Source: Acidimicrobiales bacterium
GTDB lineage: Bacteria; Actinomycetota; Acidimicrobiia; Acidimicrobiales; MedAcidi-G1
Assembly: GCA_028823445.1 (NCBI GenBank)
Contig: JAPKBH010000006.1
Span: forward strand, 21,692 to 85,691
Length of the DNA stretch: 64,000 bases
Reading direction: 5' to 3'
How positions within the stretch are numbered: the first letter of the stretch is position 1; each line of letters begins with the position of its first letter. A model generated the notes under the pieces. It did no database searches. It saw only the letters and a list, made by a program, of their open reading frames with translations, and had not been told where the DNA came from. The translations under genes and the position numbers were made by a program. This document shows, in pieces, positions 52,928 to 60,186 of this stretch.

Positions 52928-53784
52928 GCTCTATTGGCCTCTGCTCGCTGGTTTATGACCACGGCGATCAACATCACTGCAATGAGCACCACCGAAAGAG
53001 CGGCACCAAAGGGAAAGTTGCGGGCCGCCCCAAACTGGCGAGCTACGTAGGAACCCAATAACATGGTTTTGGCACCACCTAAAATTTCTGGCACCACGTA
53101 GGACCCAAAACTGGGGACAAACACCAAGATTGATCCGGCAATAACTCCGGACCGAGTTAATGGCCACGTGACCTTACGGAAGGCCACTGTTCCTCCGGCG
53201 TAAAGGTCTCGGGCCGCTTCAACTAATTTCCAATCCATGCGCTCAATGGCTACGTAAAGCGGAAGCACCATAAAGGTCAAGAAGCTGTAAACCATGCCGA
53301 TCACCACGGCAGCAGGGGTAAACAAAATACGAAAGGTTCCAAAACCCAAATTTTCGCTAAGTTGCGAGGCTGGTCCATCTGAGCCCAACAAGAAACGGAT
53401 AGCAAAAATGCGAATAAGCCCGTTGGTCCAAAAAGGAATCATGACCAGAACCAATAAAATGTTTCGTACCTTGGGTGCCCGAGTGGCTAAGTAGTAGGCG
53501 AAGGGGTAAGCCACTAGGAGGCACAAGATGGTGGTGACCGAGGCCATCCAAAAAGACCGCCAAACAATACGTAAAACAAGTTCGCTAAATAACTTGTCGT
53601 ATGAACTGAGGTTCCACCCGGTGAGCACCGTTCGACCGGTAGCGGTGCGGGTCGCGAACGAATAGGTAACAATGACCCCAAGCGGGATCATGAAAAAAAG
53701 CAAGAGGTACAGGGCCGCCGGTGTGGCGATAAGGCGTCCCTTTCGGGAATCTGCTTGGGCGGCAGATTGATCGAGGGCGGCCAT
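52924..53784 (-). CDS. potB: polyamine-type ABC permease PotB
   Basis: This protein of about 286 residues has six hydrophobic segments. After a short charged N-terminus, PAALYLLLFFMIPLGVIVTYSFATR is helix 1, and LVEAARDLYAGGTVAFRKVTWPLTRSGVIAGSILVFVPSFGSYVVPEILGG is the PotB docking loop and helix. The ATG at 53782-53784 is the preferred start; a TTG directly before it is possible. It follows potA by 3 bases. Confidence 0.92.
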   Translation of the reverse strand: MAALDQSAAQADSRKGRLIATPAALYLLLFFMIPLGVIVTYSFATRTATGRTVLTGWNLSSYDKLFSELVLRIVWRSFWMASVTTILCLLVAYPFAYYLATRAPKVRNILLVLVMIPFWTNGLIRIFAIRFLLGSDGPASQLSENLGFGTFRILFTPAAVVIGMVYSFLTFMVLPLYVAIERMDWKLVEAARDLYAGGTVAFRKVTWPLTRSGVIAGSILVFVPSFGSYVVPEILGGAKTMLLGSYVARQFGAARNFPFGAALSVVLIAVMLIAVVINQRAEANRA

Positions 53785-53787
53785 CAA

Positions 53788-54861
53788 TTAATCCTTGAGC
53801 ACACTCGACGAGTCGGGGCGCCAGGAAACTTTCACTGCATCGCCTTCGTTGAAGCGTTGGTGGTCGGGCCGATTGTCGCAGCGCACCGAAAGAACCCCGC
53901 CGCCTGTTTCTACGTCATAGGAGTACGCATCGCCGAAGTAAGTGCGGTGGGTAACCGTGCCCGAAATTTGGTTTAGCCCTAGTTCAACGCCTTGGTCGGG
54001 CCCGGTAAGGTCAATGCTTTCGGGGCGAATAGCTAAAGTAAATGACTGCCCCATTTCTGGAGATGGGCCATCAAGTTTAATTTGCTCTGAGCCCAACTGA
54101 ACGGTGCCGTCATCCGCCACCGTGGCGGCCAGCATGTTGATTTCACCAATGAAGTCCGCTACGAACCGTTTCGTTGGGTGTTCATAGATGCGGTCAGGGG
54201 TATCAACTTGCAAAAGGTTGCCTTCGCTCATCACACCGATGCGATCCGACATGGTGAGCGCTTCTTCTTGGTCGTGGGTGACGTAAACAAAGGTAATGCC
54301 CACCTCGGTGTGTAAAGATTTGAGTTCGCTTTGCATTTCTTGACGAAGTTTGAGGTCGAGGGCACCCAACGGTTCGTCGAGCAGTAATACTTTGGGCTTG
54401 TTTACCAAAGCGCGAGCCAAAGCCACCCGTTGCTGTTGACCTCCAGAGAGTTGACTGGACTTACGCTCCCCAAGTGCACCGAGACGTACTTGATCCAGGA
54501 CTTTTTTTGCTGTTTCACGGGCTTCGTCCTTGGGTACTTTCTTCATCAGCAGGCCAAACATCACGTTTTCGAGGACCGTCATGTGGGGAAACAAAGCGTA
54601 ATTTTGGAACACCGTGTTTACCGGTCGTTGATCCGGTGGGGTTAGCCCCATCTTTTGTCCATCCACTGCGAGGTGGCCGGCCGTCGGAAATTCAAACCCA
54701 GCAATCATGCGCAAAATAGTGGTCTTTCCGCAGCCCGAGGGGCCCAGCAGAGAGAAGAACTCGCCGTCGGCAATGACCAGGTCAATGCTGTTGACCGCTA
54801 TTACATCGCCGAACTTTTTTACCACCCCATGCAGTTCTACTGCGTTGGCAGATTCATTCAT
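53788..54861 (-). CDS. potA: polyamine-type ABC ATPase PotA
   Basis: This 357-residue ATPase has Walker A GPSGCGKTT at 40-48, Q-loop FQNYALFPHM, signature LSGGQQQR near 138, Walker B VLLLDEPLGALD near 158 and VYVTHDQEEAL. The C-terminal TOBE domain (about 245-350) is complete. It is the first gene of the potABCD operon. The divergent region upstream carries the motif shared with 49297-49331. Confidence 0.95.
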   Translation of the reverse strand: MNESANAVELHGVVKKFGDVIAVNSIDLVIADGEFFSLLGPSGCGKTTILRMIAGFEFPTAGHLAVDGQKMGLTPPDQRPVNTVFQNYALFPHMTVLENVMFGLLMKKVPKDEARETAKKVLDQVRLGALGERKSSQLSGGQQQRVALARALVNKPKVLLLDEPLGALDLKLRQEMQSELKSLHTEVGITFVYVTHDQEEALTMSDRIGVMSEGNLLQVDTPDRIYEHPTKRFVADFIGEINMLAATVADDGTVQLGSEQIKLDGPSPEMGQSFTLAIRPESIDLTGPDQGVELGLNQISGTVTHRTYFGDAYSYDVETGGGVLSVRCDNRPDHQRFNEGDAVKVSWRPDSSSVLKD

Positions 54862-54917
54862 GGTGATAAGGAGTGCTCCTGAGAAGATAGGTTTACCGTG
54901 ACCATCGACACACTAGC

Positions 54918-54965
54918 GATTCCATTACCAAAATTCCAGTTAAGCAACTAATACCGTTGCCCAAA
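54918..54965. promoter_or_regulatory. operator candidate (copy 2 of a shared motif)
   Basis: Bases 54918-54948 read GATTCCATTACCAAAATTCC followed by AGTTAAGCAAC, matching the site at 49296 onward at most positions. A further half-site, ATACCGTTGCCCAA, lies at 54951-54964. The palindromic right arm seen in copy 1 is degenerate here. It sits between divergent potA and the FAD amine oxidase genes, so both could be controlled by the same protein, most likely the Lrp regulator. Confidence 0.55.
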
Positions 54966-55012
54966 GCACAACTAGCGACTAATTTGATACGAAATATGAA
55001 GCAGGAGACCCA

Positions 55013-56419
55013 ATGGCATCAAAATCACCACAGCACCATTCGTTGGCCGCCGCTCAGCACAAAGCGTTTTGGCTTGACCGACCCGATGCCCCAGCCGCCA
55101 ACCCAACCTTAACCCAAGCACTCACCACCGACCTCTTGATCATCGGCGCCGGGTTCACCGGTTTGTGGACCGCCTTGCTGGCCGCCGAAGCCAACCCCGG
55201 TCGGCGCATCGTCATGCTTGAGGCCCGCACGGCAGCCATCGGTGCTTCGGGCCGGAATGGCGGTTTCTGTGATGCCTCCATTACCCATGGCCTCGATAAT
55301 GGTTACGCTCACTGGCCCAACGAGATGGTTGATCTGGTGCGTTTGGGTGACGAAAACCTAGCCGGCCTTCGAGATGCTGTCACCCGCCACAGCATTGACT
55401 GTCATCTGGAAGCCACCGGAGAAATGGCGGTAGCGGTGGCCCCCTGGCAAGTTGACTCCTTAGCCGAAGAAGCCGAAACTTGGGCGAAACTTGGTGTCAA
55501 CGTAGACCTCTTCGACCAAAACCAGGTACGCCAACAGGTCAACTCCCCCACCTACCTTGGTGGCCTCTGGAGACGCCACGACACGGTGATGGTTGACCCC
55601 GCAAAACTGGCCTGGGGGTTACGCACTGCCGTGCAAAACTTGGGGGTCGCCCTTTACGAAAACTCTCCAGTTAAACAGCTCACGAAATCCTCCAACGGGA
55701 TAACCGCCGCTACCCCGCGAGGCCAAGTAACCGCTGGCCGCGCGGTGATGGCCACCAATGCTTTCCCCAACCCGGTGCGTAACGCTCGACGTTCTATCAT
55801 TCCGGTTTACGACCATGTCTTGATGACCGAACCGCTCTCCGCAGTACAAAAAACAGCTATCGGTTGGGAAGGCCGACAAGGCATGGCCGACGTCGGCAAC
55901 CAGTTTCACTACTACCGCCTAACCAGCGACAACCGAATTTTATGGGGTGGCTACGACGCTCTGTACCACTTCAACAACGGTATGGGACCCCGCGCTGAGC
56001 ACAACCCCGCTACCAGCAACATTTTAGCTGAGCACTTTTTTACTACCTTCCCGCAACTGGAAGGCTTAAACTTCACCCACCAATGGGGTGGGCCCATCGG
56101 CACCACCAGTCGGTTCACCTGCGCCTGGGGAACCAGCCACCGGGGGCGCGTTTCGTGGGCCGCCGGTTACACCGGGGTCGGAGTGGGAGCCAGTCGCTTC
56201 GGCGCCCAAGTAGCTTTAGATTTAGCCGACGGGCGAACCACTGAACGCACCGAACTTGAGATGGTGCGCAAACGGCCATTTCCCTTTCCCCCGGAGCCCG
56301 CCAAATGGATTGGCGTACAAGCCACTCGTGCTGCCCTTAAACGCTCTGATAAACGACAAGGGCGGCGCGGGCTCTGGCTGAAAACTCTGGATAAGTTCGG
56401 CATCGGATTCGACAGTTAA
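55013..56419 (+). CDS. FAD-dependent amine oxidoreductase (DAO family), copy 1
   Basis: This 468-residue flavoprotein resembles gamma-glutamylputrescine oxidase (PuuB) and related DAO-family amine oxidases. The nucleotide-binding LLIIGAGFTGLWTALLAAE is at 41-59, then ASGRNGGFCDASITHG near 78-93. Late HQWGGPIGTTSRFTC and YTGVGVGASRFGAQVALDLADG are typical of this group. It would oxidise a primary or secondary amine to an aldehyde plus ammonia or amine. AGGAGACC lies before the ATG. It is divergent from potABCD, suggesting the imported amine is its substrate. Confidence 0.9.
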   Translation: MASKSPQHHSLAAAQHKAFWLDRPDAPAANPTLTQALTTDLLIIGAGFTGLWTALLAAEANPGRRIVMLEARTAAIGASGRNGGFCDASITHGLDNGYAHWPNEMVDLVRLGDENLAGLRDAVTRHSIDCHLEATGEMAVAVAPWQVDSLAEEAETWAKLGVNVDLFDQNQVRQQVNSPTYLGGLWRRHDTVMVDPAKLAWGLRTAVQNLGVALYENSPVKQLTKSSNGITAATPRGQVTAGRAVMATNAFPNPVRNARRSIIPVYDHVLMTEPLSAVQKTAIGWEGRQGMADVGNQFHYYRLTSDNRILWGGYDALYHFNNGMGPRAEHNPATSNILAEHFFTTFPQLEGLNFTHQWGGPIGTTSRFTCAWGTSHRGRVSWAAGYTGVGVGASRFGAQVALDLADGRTTERTELEMVRKRPFPFPPEPAKWIGVQATRAALKRSDKRQGRRGLWLKTLDKFGIGFDS

Positions 56420-56428
56420 GGTCTGCCT

Positions 56429-57805
56429 ATGGTCCAAAACTTTCGCCAACTTTCTTTTTGGCATGACTCCTTACCGGGTAACATCACCCCACGAGCCGCC
56501 CTGTCGGGCAATACCGATGCCGACATAGCCATCGTGGGCGCAGGCTTCACCGGGCTCTGGACAGCATGGCATTTGATTTGCTTAGACCCGTCGTTACGCA
56601 TCAAGGTGCTAGAAAAAAACCAAGCCGGGTTTGGGGCTTCGGGGCGAAACGGTGGTTGGGCCTTAGGAGAGTTCCCTATAAGCCCCATGAGCATTGCCGC
56701 CGCCTCTTCAACAGATGCTGCACTTCGGCAGATGCGAGCCCTCTACCAAGCCGTAGATGACATCGGGGACGTAGCCGCTATTGAAAACATTGACTGTCAT
56801 TACACTAAAGGAGGGTCTATTTCTTGGGCTCGCAACCCGGCGCAACTGGAGCGCCAGCAGGCCGCGGTAGCGGCACGCCACCAGTTGGGCTTGACTGAAG
56901 CCGAAGTCCGTATGGTCGGCGCCGATGAAGCCCGATCCTTAGGTAACGCCACCAACGTGTTAGGTGGGCGATTTTTAGCACCGGTAGCTGCCCTGCATCC
57001 GGCTCGTCTGGTGCGAGGTTTAGCCGAGGCCTGCGAACGCCGGGGGGTCACCATTTACGAAAACACCACGGTGCAGTCCATTCAACCCGGGGTGGTGACC
57101 ACCGACCTCGGCACCGTGCGTTCTGAAGTCGTGGTACGAGCCACCGAAGGTTATACCCGGAGTTTGGCCGGCCTTCGCCGCAATATCGTGCCCATGTACT
57201 CGCTTATGGTGGCCACCGAACCGTTGAATAAAACCCAGTGGGACGAAATTGGTTTAGCCACTCGTCCTACTTTCGCAGATTCTCGCCATATGACTATCTA
57301 CGGTCAACGCACTGCCGACGGGCGTTTGGCTTTTGGCGGCCGTGGTGCCCCTTACCGTTACGGTTCACGGATTGACCCGGCCACCGAGCAATCTTCGACG
57401 GTACATGATGCAATTACCGTTACCTTGCGAGAACTTTTCCCCGTACTAGTCAACACAGCCATCACCCACCGCTGGGGCGGGGTGCTGGGTATTCCCCGCG
57501 ACTGGGCGCCTTCGGTGCGTTTCGACCGAGACAGCGGCCTGGCTTCGGCCGGTGGGTACGTGGGGGACGGCGTGGCCGCATCAAAGTTGGCTGGCCAAAC
57601 CCTGGCTGAACTGATTGTAGGCGAAACTACCGAGCGCACCGATTTACCTTGGGTGGGCCACCAGTCACGGCCTTGGGAACCCGAGCCTTTGCGCTGGTTA
57701 GGCATGAACGCCGGTATTGCTTTAGCCAACCGGGGCGACCGAGCCGAGGCCCGTACCGGACGGGTCACTTGGCATACCAAAGCCATGAATGCCCTCTTGG
57801 GCTGA
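56429..57805 (+). CDS. FAD-dependent amine oxidoreductase (DAO family), copy 2
   Basis: This 458-residue paralogue of the gene just upstream has IAIVGAGFTGLWTAWHLICLDP at 34-55, FGASGRNGGWALGEFP near 70-85 and a late HRWGGVLGIPRDWAPS. The 9-base spacing shows one operon. The two proteins are clearly related but not recent duplicates. They may act on different amines or form a hetero-complex; I cannot tell which from sequence. Confidence 0.9.
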   Translation: MVQNFRQLSFWHDSLPGNITPRAALSGNTDADIAIVGAGFTGLWTAWHLICLDPSLRIKVLEKNQAGFGASGRNGGWALGEFPISPMSIAAASSTDAALRQMRALYQAVDDIGDVAAIENIDCHYTKGGSISWARNPAQLERQQAAVAARHQLGLTEAEVRMVGADEARSLGNATNVLGGRFLAPVAALHPARLVRGLAEACERRGVTIYENTTVQSIQPGVVTTDLGTVRSEVVVRATEGYTRSLAGLRRNIVPMYSLMVATEPLNKTQWDEIGLATRPTFADSRHMTIYGQRTADGRLAFGGRGAPYRYGSRIDPATEQSSTVHDAITVTLRELFPVLVNTAITHRWGGVLGIPRDWAPSVRFDRDSGLASAGGYVGDGVAASKLAGQTLAELIVGETTERTDLPWVGHQSRPWEPEPLRWLGMNAGIALANRGDRAEARTGRVTWHTKAMNALLG

Positions 57806-57836
57806 ATTACTCAGAAAAATCGGTCATCATAGAGAT

Positions 57837-58955
57837 ATGACCGCACTTCCCCTGCGGGTTTTTGTGGCCGCTCTGTTTGTTCTTGGAGCAGCCTGCAGTG
57901 ACCCCGCTACCCCCACACGCCAAGAAGCAGCACCCCAAGCCACCAGCACATCTGCGCCCTTCGGCACCCCGTCAACCAACAATGTCCCGGAACCTCCACC
58001 GAACACCACAGCATTAGCCACCACAATTCCCCCATCGACCACCACCGTTGCTTCAACCACCACCGAATATTTAGCCAACCCCCCGGCCACTACATCGGCG
58101 CCCTCTACTTCAGCCCCCGTTTCTTCAACCGTGCCCGGCGAACCTTGGCCGGTCACCCTCTTAAGTCAGTTGGTGGTAGCCAGCCCCAACCCTGGCCTTG
58201 ATTACGTTCGCAGCGACTGGGGTTCCGGGTGGAGCGACGATGACGGGGATTGCCTCTCTACCCGCCACGAAGTACTCATGTTGGAATCCGCCGACTCGGT
58301 GTTTCTTTCTGACAGCGGATGTTTGATCGCTGGCGGCAGTTGGTTTGGGGCCTTCACCGGGGGGTGGTTTACCGACCCCGGTGCCCTTGATATCGACCAT
58401 TTTGTACCGGTGGCCAACGCCCACCAATCGGGCGGCTGGGCATGGGACTCCGCTACCAAACGGCGCTACTACAACGACCTCACCGACCCTCGGCACCTGA
58501 TTGCTGTTTCCTCTTCGGCTAACCGGTCTAAAGGTGCCCGGGGGCCCGACCAATGGCGGCCTCCTGATACCAGTTATTGGTGCACGTATGCCGATACTTG
58601 GGCCGGCATCAAAATCCGTTGGGCGCTCACTGTGACGGCCAACGAGATACTGGCTCTAGAAGAAATGCTGGCCACCTGCAGCGCAGAACCGGTCAGCATC
58701 GTTGAAACTCCGGCCGTCATTGACTTGGGGCCACCTATTGACTTGGGTGACCCCATCGAACCGACCCCCACTACCGTTCCTCCTTCTGGCGATCAACCGG
58801 CCGACCCGGGCAACGCCATGAACTGCAGCGACTTTGCCAACTATCAGGAGGCTTTAGCGTGGTACGAAACTTACGCTCCTTGGTATGGGGATGTGGCTCG
58901 CCTTGATGGCGATGGTGACGGTGAGCCCTGCGAGTCGCTACCCGGTGGGCCTTAA
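57837..58955 (+). CDS. secreted HNH-type (DUF1524-like) nuclease with Excalibur domain
   Basis: This exported protein of about 372 residues has a lipobox signal (LFVLGAAC), a long Thr/Ser/Pro/Ala-rich linker (mature residues about 5-100), then the HNH-like domain. DIDHFVPVANAHQSGG and NDLTDPRHLIAVSSSANRSKGARGPDQWRPP include the histidine, asparagine and GxDxW signs. A second linker is followed by a C-terminal Excalibur-like calcium motif, GDVARLDGDGDGEPCESLPGG. It likely acts outside the cell on DNA as a nutrient source. It starts at the ATG at 57837; a frame opening inside the previous gene is not the start. The 3' end overlaps the convergent lipoprotein gene by 4 bases. Confidence 0.88.
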   Translation: MTALPLRVFVAALFVLGAACSDPATPTRQEAAPQATSTSAPFGTPSTNNVPEPPPNTTALATTIPPSTTTVASTTTEYLANPPATTSAPSTSAPVSSTVPGEPWPVTLLSQLVVASPNPGLDYVRSDWGSGWSDDDGDCLSTRHEVLMLESADSVFLSDSGCLIAGGSWFGAFTGGWFTDPGALDIDHFVPVANAHQSGGWAWDSATKRRYYNDLTDPRHLIAVSSSANRSKGARGPDQWRPPDTSYWCTYADTWAGIKIRWALTVTANEILALEEMLATCSAEPVSIVETPAVIDLGPPIDLGDPIEPTPTTVPPSGDQPADPGNAMNCSDFANYQEALAWYETYAPWYGDVARLDGDGDGEPCESLPGGP

Positions 58956-59371
58956 CGGCCAGAAGAGCGAGCGGTACCAGTTTTGGTTTCACCGTTCAGG
59001 TCATAGAGATAGCAAACGACTTCACGATCGTCCAATTTGTCCCATGTCTCTTGCGACGGGCGCAGCCATCCAATGTCGTAGATGGAATATTCGTAGGCGA
59101 TCCCTACATAAGATTCAAAGGCCGCCAAGCAGAGGTCAGCCGAGTCGTCGTCGACAAAGACCAACGGAAAATCTCCGTCTGGTAAGAGCGGTAAAGCATA
59201 GATCTCGTTTATATGCGGTTCTACGCAATCAACGGTCGACACTTCTGAAACTTCTTCTTCGACGGTAACCATGCCGGCAAAACACTGACCCACGCCGAGA
59301 GAAAAAACATTGCCCTGAGTTGAACATGCCCCTGCAAAAACCATGAGGGCAAGCATTACATTTCGTATCAC
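58952..59371 (-). CDS. septum-formation-like small lipoprotein
   Basis: This 139-residue protein has a lipoprotein signal (MLALMVFAGAC) and a domain with FSLGVGQCFAG, VDCVEPHINEIYAL, LCLAAFESYVG and REVVCYLYDLNG. The Cys-containing VDC-EPH pattern matches the actinobacterial 'septum formation' family (PF13845). Its function is unclear, probably extracytoplasmic. It overlaps coxM by 4 bases (ATGA), so it is co-translated with the molybdenum hydroxylase genes, which is unusual. Confidence 0.72.
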   Translation of the reverse strand: MIRNVMLALMVFAGACSTQGNVFSLGVGQCFAGMVTVEEEVSEVSTVDCVEPHINEIYALPLLPDGDFPLVFVDDDSADLCLAAFESYVGIAYEYSIYDIGWLRPSQETWDKLDDREVVCYLYDLNGETKTGTARSSGR

Positions 59372-60186
59372 TCCATGCCGGCATCACGTAAGGCCCGACC
59401 AGTAAGCACTTGGGCTAAGTGCTTGCGGTAAGCAGCATCACCGTTGTTATCCGACGAAGGCTCCGTGCCTTCTGCCGCTGATGCCGCTGCTTCAACAGAC
59501 GAAGCACCGCCAGCCAACGCAGATTCCACCGCACTCGCCCGCAAAGGAGTTGCCCCCATATTGACCAAAGCCACCCCAGCGCCACCTTCAGCAACCATGG
59601 CCCCCACTATGGCCCAATCTTGAGCACGACGATTAAACTTTTGGTACGACCAGCCGCCAGTTGAAACCGGCACCTTAATTCCGGTCAACATTTCATCGGC
59701 GCCTAAAGCCGACTCTAAAAAGCCAGTAAAGAACTCTGTCGCAGCAATCTCACGAGAACCATTTGAGCCCGAAGCGACCAACGTACCGCCCAACGCTAAA
59801 ACAGCCGCAGGCAGATCTGAAGCCGGATCGGCATGAGCCAACGACCCTCCGAGTGTGCCGCGATGGCGAATAGCAGGGTCGCCTACCACTGATGCCACAT
59901 GAGCTAAAAGCGGGCAGGCCTCTGCGAGTTCTCCCGAATGTTCAAGCGCACTGTGCGTAGTCATAGCGCCTATCGACACCGTGTCGCCAACCACCGAAAT
60001 ACCAGAAAGTTCGGTAATGCCTGCTATATCTACCAGCATGGATGGCGCTGCCAACCGGAAACGCATCAACGGAATCAACGACTGGCCCCCGGCGAGAATC
60101 TTGGCCTCATCACCGTGTTCGCCTAACGCCGCTAACGCTGCCTCGGTCGAATCCACCCGGATATAACCAACTGGTGCGGGGATCAT
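59368..60186 (-). CDS. coxM: CO dehydrogenase-like medium (FAD) subunit
   Basis: This 272-residue FAD-binding subunit of a molybdenum hydroxylase shows ILAGGQSLIPLMRFRLAAPSMLVDI with the AGGQSL motif near 36-42, RHRGTLGGSLAHADPASDLP with TLGGSLAHADP near 109-119, and a DEMLTGIKVP C-terminal domain. It passes electrons from the 2Fe-2S subunit to an acceptor. It overlaps coxL and the lipoprotein gene by 4 bases each. Confidence 0.92.
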   Translation of the reverse strand: MIPAPVGYIRVDSTEAALAALGEHGDEAKILAGGQSLIPLMRFRLAAPSMLVDIAGITELSGISVVGDTVSIGAMTTHSALEHSGELAEACPLLAHVASVVGDPAIRHRGTLGGSLAHADPASDLPAAVLALGGTLVASGSNGSREIAATEFFTGFLESALGADEMLTGIKVPVSTGGWSYQKFNRRAQDWAIVGAMVAEGGAGVALVNMGATPLRASAVESALAGGASSVEAAASAAEGTEPSSDNNGDAAYRKHLAQVLTGRALRDAGME

